64,000 nucleotides of DNA, taken from NCBI GenBank assembly GCA_020974905.1, contig CP087563.1, forward strand, positions 496,001 to 560,000, read 5' to 3'. This stretch comes from Planctomycetes bacterium syqfu (GTDB taxonomy: Bacteria > Planctomycetota > Phycisphaerae > Phycisphaerales > Phycisphaeraceae). A model generated the notes under the pieces. It had not been told where the DNA came from. It saw only the letters and a program-made list of their open reading frames with translations, and did no database searches. The position numbers were made by a program, and so were the translations under genes. The stretch's first letter is position 1, and each line of letters begins with the position of its first letter. Positions 44,946 through 54,100 of this stretch are shown piece by piece.

Positions 44946-47900
44946 TTACGGGTTTTCATACCACCTGACATGGAATGTCAGATTCTCTTGTTCCTCATAA
45001 TCTCCCGGCGGATTACCATCAAAAAGATCCTTGACCTGCAGTGAATTGAGGGCCTGGTCATAAAGTGTAAAGCGATAGATTTTGCCCAACCATGGATTAG
45101 AGCCCCCTTCTTCATTACCCAGGATCACGCGGTAGGCACTGTTCCAATCCAATGTCCCTTCACGGGCAGCCGTGACTTCAGGCGTGGTCGAACCGTTGCG
45201 GTAGAACTTGATATTCTGACCATCGTAAGTCACCACAACATGCTGGACATTTGCCGTATCCAGAACATCCGAGGAGTTGATGGATTCAGAACCATTGTCT
45301 GATGTCGTTGAGGTGCGCAAGCGCATCAGATATTCCTGCTGAGACTGTGCGAAAGTAAAGTTTCTCGCATAGGCATCATGTGAGAAAGAAACGATGTTTG
45401 CTGGGCCGGTTTGATTAATACCATTGGTCTTGAATTTGACTTCCAATGTCATCTTGTTGGTGGCAGTCAGAGCAGAATAAATCTTGCTGGCACCTGAATC
45501 TGAAACGGCACTGGTGGCAGAGGCAAATTCCAAACCACCGCCTTCAATCCAATTGACATGGTTGGTGTTCTGAATGGATAGATTCAAGGGGTTGCCAAAA
45601 TTGGATGTATCTTCAATCAGATAACCTGTCGTACCTGCTCCGGGGTCAGACCCGTTGTAAAGTTGTGCAGCCTGTGATTCTTCAAAATCAAGGTCATACA
45701 TACGAACGTCATCGATGTATCCCTTGAAGTAATCGCAAAGCGGTGTTGCAGAGAGATTGTTTGAATCCCAGCTGCTTGCGCCAAGGACGATAGGTTCATA
45801 ATTGCCACTGCCGCCGGAGTTCGAACCGATGCCACCGGTGTAGCTGTTGGTGTCGACCAGTTGGCCGTTGATAAACAGCTTCATGCCGTTGGAGCCCCAG
45901 CTAAATGCCACGTGATACCAGGTGTTGGCAGAGATCGATGAAGAATCGACCCAATAGCTTTCATTGGTGCTCTGAAGTCGAACGGATATCTTGTTACCCC
46001 AGACCCACATGGTCAGGTGTCCGCCGGTGTCGTAGCTGGTGGAGTCCTTGGAGAAAAAGGCCTGTTCACCACAACCTGTCTTGGCGGTGTTGACCCACAT
46101 GGCAACCGTACCGGAATTGAGCAGCATATTGTCATTGTGTGGGATTTCAGCGTAGTCATTTGAACCATCAAAGTAGACAGAGGTACCGACCTGCCCATCA
46201 TGTGGTCCCGTTGGTCCGCCATGATACTGACCATCGCTGGCATTCTGCTCGTCTATGACCACATTGGATGTACCGGCAGAAGCACTGCCACCCGAAGCAA
46301 GATTTTGATCCACATGCAGGAAGGTTTGGCTGCCATACATGCGAATTTCATTTTCAGCCCCCACGCCTCCGTACACCTGCCCGCTTCCTGTGAGTATCAC
46401 ATCATCTGTTGAATACAGATAACCAACCACAATGCTCTGACCGCCACTGACGGTCACATCATCGTCGTCGATCGCATAGAGTTTAAATCGGTCGGTTTGA
46501 CGCGTGCTATAGCTATTACCATCTTTGGCGTTGACTTTACCACTGCCTGAAATTTCAACCCGATCTCTTGCATAGACGGTCAGGCTAGATCCCTGTGGGA
46601 TAATGATTTCAGCATTACCACTAACGGTGAACTTATCGCACAAGAGCGTTATGTCGCCCGAAACATACAGCAGGGCTCCATTGGAAACGGTAAAGTCTCC
46701 GACGTTCATATTGCTGTTGATTGTCTTGGGCTGCCAGTGACTTTGCGTGTAGCTGCCTGATTTGCTGGGCATACTGCTTGGCACTTCAATCGTATTGGGA
46801 AGTGTCACATTTTCGTCCTGTGACGTACGGGTGCCAGAAATATGCGGTTCATAACTCCAATCAGGCGTATGAATCACATAGCTCGGATTACCATTTTTAC
46901 CGACCTGGACATCGCCATAGATTCGTGTCCCCCAGTCCATGTAAATCCTATCGCTGCTGGTGGAGTTCACCGTGACGACTGCACTGGATGATTTTGTGTT
47001 GTTGTATTCACCTTCTGCCGAGTTATACGAGTCGATTTTTCCATCATCCATGTAGACTTTGCTACCCGCCGAAGCACCAGTCCCCAGGATCGCACTGTTA
47101 CCACTTGATCCCGTGGTTTCATCGAGCTTCCAATTGTGCAGCAGGACCGGAGTCGGCGGAGCGACTTCGTTGAATTCATATTGAACGATCAGCTGTGGTG
47201 AAGGCGTTTGATCATCTTCCTCTTCTTGGACAGCTTCACCATTGAGAGTCACATTATCAAATGTCGCAGTGCATAACGCATTGGAATTATGACTGGTCAG
47301 ACACAGTCCGAAGTAAACTGTTTCGGGAAGACCGGACAATGTGATCGCATCGCCTGCTGCGTTCCAGGTGCCATCGTTGCCACTTGTTGAGAGATAGCCA
47401 CGAATCTCGTTGCCGTTACGGACGATCTTGACCCAATATGGTGCAGAACCGCTGTTGTAGGTGTGATCGCTTGAACCGCCGGTGGATGTTCGACGCTGAT
47501 AAGCAACACCGCTTGATGGCGTGACAACGACCATAACATGACGTGAATCGTCATCAAGTGATTCACGAATCATCACACCCGCCTTGGCCCAGCCGTTGGT
47601 GTTTTCGACACTGGTCACACGAGCGATCAGTTCGCCGTTACCTGTGACAGGCATATGTACGAATCGGAATTCGTCATCATTATTCCAAATGTCATCGCCT
47701 GCAGCATGGATGGTGAAAACACCGGATTCAAAGGTGTTTGAACCTGCTGGCGAGTTGTAACCAATGTCCAATCCGGTCCAGGGTCCACCGCCTTCGCTGG
47801 GGGATGCAGCAGCCCAATTGATTGCTGCTTCCAACAGCGCCTTGCCGTTGGTATTGAGTGATGCGATATCAAAATTGGCTGTCCCCCATGGCAGTTTCAC

Positions 47901-48881
47901 ACGACGTCCGGTGGTTGTGTTGCCCGATACCGTCTGGGCTCCCTTGGGAAGCACCGCAAGGACTCTGTAATTCCAATAGGGATGATCAGCCAAACCCACC
48001 ACGCCGGGACTGACCGTGCCCGAGAGCTTGATGAGTGTCTGATCTGACATCGTGATGGCTGTGACACCTGACGACATGGACGACGTCATGTTGTGTGATG
48101 TGTTGGTGATTTTAATTTCTGTGCCGGTGTAACTGTGGTTGTAAGTTGAGAACCCCAGTGTGCTGTAGGTATCAGGCTGCTCGGTGACAATACCAACGCC
48201 TGAGTTGACGACTTTGTTTGCGATACCGTCGACGAGTGAACTGATGTAGATGACATCATTATTGGCCATCTGCGAAGTGAACTGGGCGGAGCTTGCACTT
48301 GATGCGATGGTGTTGATGGTATAGCCAAAGGACTTGAGCAGGTTGATCCGTGCCGTTTCACCTGCGGTGGGATTGGCACCGTCGGTTACATAGAGCATGC
48401 TGCGCTGCGGACCACTGGATGCAGGCGTGACCTGTGCTCGGATCGAGTGTGCGACACCATCAAAATAGCCGACTGCTGTGATCACGATCTTGTCCGTGAG
48501 ATTGTTGGCAAGATCACCATCACCAACGATGTTGCCTGAAGCATCAATTGTCCCGTCCTGGACGATGATGGAGAATTTACCGCCATCCAGTGAACTGTTG
48601 GCATCATCGACAGCAACCCAGACACCATCGTTTTTTTCATTGCGCCAATCATTGTTTGTACGCAAATAGTCAATGGTCATTTCCAAAGCGGACTCAGCAA
48701 TACCACGAGCGCGGGTTTGTTTGGTTGCATTTTGCGCAATCCCGCTTGTGGTGGACTGCGTATTGAGAAATGACAAGCCGATGACGGTCGCCATGGCTAA
48801 TGCGATCAACACCAAAACCATCGCCACACCACGTTGACGTGGGTAACGAGCCGTTTGATTGTATGTCGATGCGAAATTCAT
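44946..48881 (-). CDS. Giant GspK/PilX-like protein with LamG lectin-like domains (paralog A)
   Basis: 1311 residues, closely related to the next gene in layout and at both ends. QRGVAMVLVLIALAMATVIG (about 17-36) is the class III signal and helix; RARGIAESALEMTIDYLRT follows as in GspK/PilX proteins. The Rossmann-like domain lies at about 160-360. Next, in place of paralog B's first LamG domain, is a DUF1349-like beta-sandwich (about 365-550: GWAKAGVMIRESLDDDSRHVM). A beta-solenoid-like region (about 610-860) follows, then two LamG domains (about 878-1063 and 1107-1311) ending in FHVRWYENP. It begins 22 bp after the GspJ-like gene. Likely a product of tandem duplication with later domain swapping. 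Probable role: glycan binding at the cell surface. Confidence 0.8.
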   Translation of the reverse strand: MNFASTYNQTARYPRQRGVAMVLVLIALAMATVIGLSFLNTQSTTSGIAQNATKQTRARGIAESALEMTIDYLRTNNDWRNEKNDGVWVAVDDANSSLDGGKFSIIVQDGTIDASGNIVGDGDLANNLTDKIVITAVGYFDGVAHSIRAQVTPASSGPQRSMLYVTDGANPTAGETARINLLKSFGYTINTIASSASSAQFTSQMANNDVIYISSLVDGIANKVVNSGVGIVTEQPDTYSTLGFSTYNHSYTGTEIKITNTSHNMTSSMSSGVTAITMSDQTLIKLSGTVSPGVVGLADHPYWNYRVLAVLPKGAQTVSGNTTTGRRVKLPWGTANFDIASLNTNGKALLEAAINWAAASPSEGGGPWTGLDIGYNSPAGSNTFESGVFTIHAAGDDIWNNDDEFRFVHMPVTGNGELIARVTSVENTNGWAKAGVMIRESLDDDSRHVMVVVTPSSGVAYQRRTSTGGSSDHTYNSGSAPYWVKIVRNGNEIRGYLSTSGNDGTWNAAGDAITLSGLPETVYFGLCLTSHNSNALCTATFDNVTLNGEAVQEEEDDQTPSPQLIVQYEFNEVAPPTPVLLHNWKLDETTGSSGNSAILGTGASAGSKVYMDDGKIDSYNSAEGEYNNTKSSSAVVTVNSTSSDRIYMDWGTRIYGDVQVGKNGNPSYVIHTPDWSYEPHISGTRTSQDENVTLPNTIEVPSSMPSKSGSYTQSHWQPKTINSNMNVGDFTVSNGALLYVSGDITLLCDKFTVSGNAEIIIPQGSSLTVYARDRVEISGSGKVNAKDGNSYSTRQTDRFKLYAIDDDDVTVSGGQSIVVGYLYSTDDVILTGSGQVYGGVGAENEIRMYGSQTFLHVDQNLASGGSASAGTSNVVIDEQNASDGQYHGGPTGPHDGQVGTSVYFDGSNDYAEIPHNDNMLLNSGTVAMWVNTAKTGCGEQAFFSKDSTSYDTGGHLTMWVWGNKISVRLQSTNESYWVDSSSISANTWYHVAFSWGSNGMKLFINGQLVDTNSYTGGIGSNSGGSGNYEPIVLGASSWDSNNLSATPLCDYFKGYIDDVRMYDLDFEESQAAQLYNGSDPGAGTTGYLIEDTSNFGNPLNLSIQNTNHVNWIEGGGLEFASATSAVSDSGASKIYSALTATNKMTLEVKFKTNGINQTGPANIVSFSHDAYARNFTFAQSQQEYLMRLRTSTTSDNGSESINSSDVLDTANVQHVVVTYDGQNIKFYRNGSTTPEVTAAREGTLDWNSAYRVILGNEEGGSNPWLGKIYRFTLYDQALNSLQVKDLFDGNPPGDYEEQENLTFHVRWYENP

Positions 48882-48903
48882 ATGACATCCTTAACGCGAA
48901 GCG

Positions 48904-49674
48904 TTATTCATTACGCAAAGCTGCGGTACCAATGGTGGTGTCGGACAACGATCCGACTTCAAATGTCACTTGGTAACCGACCAACGTGGCTTGCTGCGGG
49001 AGCGCGTTATCCATGGACAACGTAAAACCGGTTACGCCGGTCGCCCAGACTTCTGGTTTGAAAAGCGTGGCGTTGAGTAGCGTCTGTGCATCCACACCTG
49101 ATTCTGGATCGAGTGTTTCTTCAATCGCCCCCAGGAGTCCGCCAACGTCAGGGACTTCAGGCAGATCATTGACCAAACCACCTAACTGGTTCACAAAATA
49201 TTCAGGGTCTTTGTACGATTCAGTCAGGTCCACAAAATCACTATCCAGCGGTAAGGCGTTATCCACCACCGCAAGAGCATCATTGCTCAAACCTGCCAGG
49301 TCTGCTTTGTAGGAGACGATCTGCCCGGTAGCCTGATCAAACTCAACAAGTCGAATCTCACTGAGTGATGGCAGGCCGTCTTCATCATCATCGTGAATCC
49401 AAAGCACCATCAAACCAACGTCACTATCCAAGACCATTTTTGATCCACGAACAGCTGCATTGATACGGGCACTGACGGCTTTCTGTTTGACGACGAGACT
49501 GCGCAAGTCGCGGCTTGACGTCGTGCCATAGGCCACAACAGTGAGCATGGAAGAGATGCCGACCGCCATCAGACTCACGCCGACGGTAGCCATCATCAAT
49601 TCAACGGTCGTAAACCCGCGTCGCTTGCGGCGAGCAGGTTCACGTGATTCCAGGATGGAATGCTTGGCGGACAT
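48904..49674 (-). CDS. GspJ-like minor pseudopilin
   Basis: 256 residues. A basic leader (RRKRRG) is followed by FTTVELMMATVGVSLMAVGISSML, a prepilin peptidase site (Gly at -1, Glu at +5) and hydrophobic helix. The globular part has short beta strands and an acidic loop (DDDEDGLPSLSEIRLVEFD), consistent with GspJ-type pseudopilins. The ATG has a strong GGAGG ribosome binding site and lies 2 bp after the stop of the GspI-like gene, so they are coupled. With H-, I- and K-like neighbours it would form a pseudopilus tip complex. The letter assignment rests on order and size, not on a search. Confidence 0.75.
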   Translation of the reverse strand: MSAKHSILESREPARRKRRGFTTVELMMATVGVSLMAVGISSMLTVVAYGTTSSRDLRSLVVKQKAVSARINAAVRGSKMVLDSDVGLMVLWIHDDDEDGLPSLSEIRLVEFDQATGQIVSYKADLAGLSNDALAVVDNALPLDSDFVDLTESYKDPEYFVNQLGGLVNDLPEVPDVGGLLGAIEETLDPESGVDAQTLLNATLFKPEVWATGVTGFTLSMDNALPQQATLVGYQVTFEVGSLSDTTIGTAALRNE

Positions 49675-49676
49675 GC

Positions 49677-50192
49677 TTATCCTCCTGATTCCGGGACAAA
49701 ACGCGTTGCAGTCCAGGTCCTGCCAGTCTTGTCAGTGACGGTGACGGTGACACTGATACCAGCAACCGGGTTAAACAAGGTGACGGTGGTGTACTGCGTG
49801 GTGATATTGATGGAGTAATTCTGATAGGCGTTTGGAAGAACATTCCCAGCGATGTCGGTAATGACATCCGGCTCGTCCTTGAGAGTGTCGAGCGTAAAGC
49901 CGTTGTAGTCATCAATGTTGTCAAAGAGATTCCGGGTCAACTCGTCAAGATCAGGTCCGAGATTGATCTCACCACCAGCAGGGTCCGCATAGGGCTTGGA
50001 GACTACTTCTTCGAGGAAGGCTTCAGCCAGTGCGGTTGCACGTCCATCGTTGAGTGCTTCGTAGGTTTGTGACTGAGCCACGGAGACCGCTTCAGCCACC
50101 GCGATGACCGCGAAGGACAGGATGGTCGTTGCCGCGAGGACTTCGAGCATGGTAAAACCGGCTGGATGTCGGGATATTCGTTTGTGTTTCAT
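49677..50192 (-). CDS. GspI-like minor pseudopilin
   Basis: 171 residues from the ATG at 50192 (AGGGG upstream; the longer frame to 50276 runs into the divergent promoter region). The leader MKHKRISRHPAG is followed by FTMLEVLAATTILSFAVIAVAEAV, with Gly at -1 and Glu at +5 of the prepilin site, the GspI/PilV pattern. The C-terminal part has strands such as YSINITTQYTTVTLFNPVAGISVTVTVTDKTG, like GspI. It is first in the minus-strand operon and divergent from the GspH-like gene across 270 bp that probably hold both promoters; no site could be placed with confidence. Confidence 0.78.
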   Translation of the reverse strand: MKHKRISRHPAGFTMLEVLAATTILSFAVIAVAEAVSVAQSQTYEALNDGRATALAEAFLEEVVSKPYADPAGGEINLGPDLDELTRNLFDNIDDYNGFTLDTLKDEPDVITDIAGNVLPNAYQNYSINITTQYTTVTLFNPVAGISVTVTVTDKTGRTWTATRFVPESGG

Positions 50193-50462
50193 GTTGGCCC
50201 CTACCTGCCTAAACGTGTCAGTATGCGCACACTCGGCGCACACTTGCCCCACGTTCCCAAGTATGCCGTCGGCCAAATCAACGATTCAGTCCAGTGGCAA
50301 ACCAATCTCCGATAAATGCAGTGATCCAAAATGCGACAATTTGCCCTTACAACCGTTCCAGCCGGACTAATCGGTGGGTCGGCAGCGTTGCGTCCATGTA
50401 ATTTGAATTTCAAGTCGTACTGGCTCAGATGTGAATCCGATAGTTAAATTGGGAGCGTCCAT

Positions 50463-51002
50463 ATGAATCGACAGCCAATGTCTGAACATCGCAAACATCA
50501 TGGTTTCACGCTGGTGGAAATGCTCACGGTGGTGGTCATCGTGGGGATCGTCTCAGCGTTGATGGTGCCGATGCTCGGTGACACCAGTCAGAGCAAGTTG
50601 ATCGCTGCAGCTAATCAGGTCGCAGCGGACATTGCCTATGCCCAGATCGAGTCGATCAGCCATGCCGACGATCTACGGTTTGTCATTTTTGATCTGGACG
50701 AAAACAGCTACTACATTGCCCCGACGTCCGACACGCTTACGCCGGTGATCAACCCCATTGGCAATCGTCCCTATCGCGTAAAATTCGGGACGAGTAACAA
50801 TCGCCAACTCTCCGGTGTGTCCCTTTCTGCGGTCTCATTAAATGGTGATGATCGTATCCGCTTTGGCGTCTACGGTGAACTGGATCAGGCAACGGATGCC
50901 AGCGTGACCTTAGCCTGTGATGGGTATCAGATTACGGTCTTCATTGACCCGACCTGTGGGGACATTCGTATCTCGGATATCACCGAAATCCCTGCTGAAT
51001 AA
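50463..51002 (+). CDS. GspH-like minor pseudopilin
   Basis: 179 residues. MNRQPMSEHRKHHG then FTLVEMLTVVVIVGIVSALMVPML is a prepilin leader (Gly at -1, Glu at +5) and helix. The soluble domain has RFVIFDLDENSYYIAP and ends IFIDPTCGDIRISD-like, in keeping with the GspH/FimT fold. GGGAG lies 7 nt upstream of the ATG at 50463; an ATG at 50478 is possible. It is divergent from the I-J-K-like operon and belongs to the same functional locus. The mature domain contains two Cys near the end that could form a disulfide. Confidence 0.8.
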   Translation: MNRQPMSEHRKHHGFTLVEMLTVVVIVGIVSALMVPMLGDTSQSKLIAAANQVAADIAYAQIESISHADDLRFVIFDLDENSYYIAPTSDTLTPVINPIGNRPYRVKFGTSNNRQLSGVSLSAVSLNGDDRIRFGVYGELDQATDASVTLACDGYQITVFIDPTCGDIRISDITEIPAE

Positions 51003-51191
51003 TCTTCATCACCGCAACGCGAAACACACTATTGAAGTACAACCAAACGGGTGCTAAAGTGCCCATGACGAGTTGATTAAGAACATCACCTGATTGAACT
51101 TGCAAAAAAGAGTCATTCCGGGGATGATCTACATTAAGAGAGATGACATCCGACGCACGGATTTTCGGGTGGTGGGAAGGGAATAATCAAT

Positions 51192-54100
51192 ATGTCAACA
51201 CGATGCTGGTCGTGCATTCTTGGGGTGATCCTCCTGCTGACCTGCTCCAACGTGTCGTTTTCTGAGGATTGGGGCAAGACATATCAGGCAGGTGGGAACG
51301 CTGTAACCGAATTTCAAACACAATGGACGGCTTCGGGCGATTGGTCTGCCAAGGATTCCGCCATTACGGTCAACAGTGAACAGGAAGCGTTGTTACGGCT
51401 TAATACCCCTGTCACAGAGCCTGTGATTCAGGTTTCATTTGACTTTACCTATGACAGTGAAAACTTCACCGAATCCGGCGTCCTGATCGGACTTGGTGGC
51501 GGTGGTCGACGTGCTGCTGCCCAGTTTATTCTCAAAGGTGGCGAAACGCCCTCCGCCCAACTGACCGTTCCTGCCCGGGCGCCGGTGATCGTCGACAGTC
51601 TGACATTAACCAGCGGTGAGACCTACCGCGTCAAAGCCTACGTCAACGGGCTTACCGTCACCTTCTCCCTCAACGGCAAAGACATCGCCCAACGCCAACT
51701 CCTCTCGCCGTTGACTTCTGGTCAAATCGCCCTGTTTGCGACCAATGGCCAGATCACTTTCAACAATCTGCTTATCCAGACCAAAAAGATTTCCGATGCC
51801 CAGGCTGCCCAGCGAGCACGCCAGGCAGCCCGTGCCAATGCCATCAAGGCACAGTTCGACGAAGGCTTCGTCCCAACTGTCTGGCAACCATCGGACATGA
51901 AATTCAAAAATCGTTCCGCCCGTGTCCGCATCAAGGAAATCCCACTGACCATCCAGACTGACTTTGCCACCCCGGGCAAGTATCCGGTGACGGTCGGCGT
52001 GCCACTGGAAGACCGCCAGATGTTCCGTCCCCGTCAGTTTGAACTGCTCGGTGAAGACGGCAAACCCATGGTCTGTCAGATCACGCCCACGGCCTTGTGG
52101 GACGAGGAAGATGCCATCAAGTGGATTATGCTTGATACCCAGGTTCAGGTGACCGATCCTGCCAACCCACCCAAACTGACTTTGCGTTATGGTCGTTCAG
52201 TCGACAGCGAAGAACCGCCCGCTGACATGCCGATTCAGACGACGGATGATCTGATCACCGTCGACACCGGCAAACTCCAAATCACCTTCAACCGCAAAGC
52301 TGGCACACTCATCGATGTAGCATCGGTGAATGGCCAAACGGTGATGATGCCCGATCCGACACGTGGCGGCTACTTCATCGACAATGAGAATATCACCTAC
52401 CGAACCAGTGGCAATGACGAAGACTATCAACTGGTCGTCGAAACTGTCGGCCCGATGCACACCGTCTTGCGAGCATCAGGTTGGTACGTCAGTGACGCCG
52501 GTGTTAAAGCCTGCCGATATGTCACGCGTATCCATCTCTACAAAGATCAGGCGATGCTTCGACTGGAACACACCTGGATTGTCACCATCGACACCGATCG
52601 CTTCTGGTTTACGGATTTAGGTTTGAACCTGCCGATGAGCTTGGGCGACGCCCCCAGTGCCGTGCTTGGGATCAGTGCTGAGAAACTCACCGAAACTCAC
52701 ACGCAAGCCATCTCCGGCAAGCCGATCTGCATGACACAAAACACGCTGGGACTCAGCCAGGTGACACAAGGTGATAAAGTCCTTGCCAAGTCGCCTGCAA
52801 CGGGTGGCTGGGCCAGTCTCCTGGGTTCCAAAGCCGGTGCGACACTGGCTGTCCGCGACATGGCCAAGCAGTTCCCCAATCAGTTGGATGTTACTGAAAA
52901 GGGCCTGGTGTTTCATGCCTGGCAGACGCTTGATGACAAACCGCTGAACTTCCGCCACGAAGGCATCAAAAAACTCTGGGGCGATGATACATGGCAACGA
53001 CTCAATGACAATGTCACCGCACAAGGTGTCCTTGAATCCCGCGTCTCCAACGGTCTTGGCTTTGCCCGGACCCATCACCTGACACTGACATTCCACGAAC
53101 CTAAAGTCGAAGTTGCCAAAACAGCAGGCGCACTGGGGCAGGTTGATCCCATTGTATCGGTTGATCCGAACTGGATTCGGGAAACGCAGGTATTGCCCCT
53201 GAGTTTACCGGTGTATGATCAAACACGGTTTGGTGCCCGTGAAGAAGAGATCAAGCAGAAGTTTGATGACTATCTGAACATTGCAAGCAACCTTGATCCG
53301 ATGGTCGGGTTCTGGGATTACGGCCGCGGTATCCCAAATGACATCAAACCCGGCAGTGACAACCGTTGGATCTATTCAGGAATCAATGCCAACGAGGACA
53401 TGAGCTACGGCACGCCGCAAGTCCCGTGGCTGCTGTACCTGCGAAGTGGTGACCGAAAATATCTCCATGCTGCCCGCGCCATGACCACGCATGTCATGGA
53501 CACACGAATTTTTCATTGGCATGCCCAATCACTGGGACGCGAGATCGGCCAGTCCTACAAACACACGGGGACGTGGGTCTTTGATGGATCGGATGCCGGT
53601 TGGACGGGTGACATCTGGGCGGGCTTCCTCGCGACGGCCTACCATGTCACCGGATACCAGCGCAGTCTGGATGTGCTTGGTGAAATTGCTCAAGGTTACG
53701 TCAATACCAAGCGAACCCATCAGGATCATCAGACGGTCTCCTACCTCGGCGCGATTGCACGGTACTACCAGACGACATTTGATCCGAAGCTCAGAGATGT
53801 GCTTGTTCAGACCTCCCCGGTTTACATGCAGTATCAGGAAGAAACCGGATTCTGGCCTCACAATGATCAGGCATATGAGTATGCGTTACTGGAGTTGCTC
53901 AAACTCCCGCGTGCTGAGACTTCATGGGAAAACACCGCCTTGAACTTCGCCCGTGGTGCCATCGGCCCGATGCGCTTTCATACCAGTTGGGCCGTTGCTG
54001 CTGCCGTTCAGGCATGGGCGTATGCCAATCGTCAGGATGATCCACGTTTTGGTGTCAATGCCCGTCAGGCTCTTGAAGATGGCATTCCTGATTTACAGGC

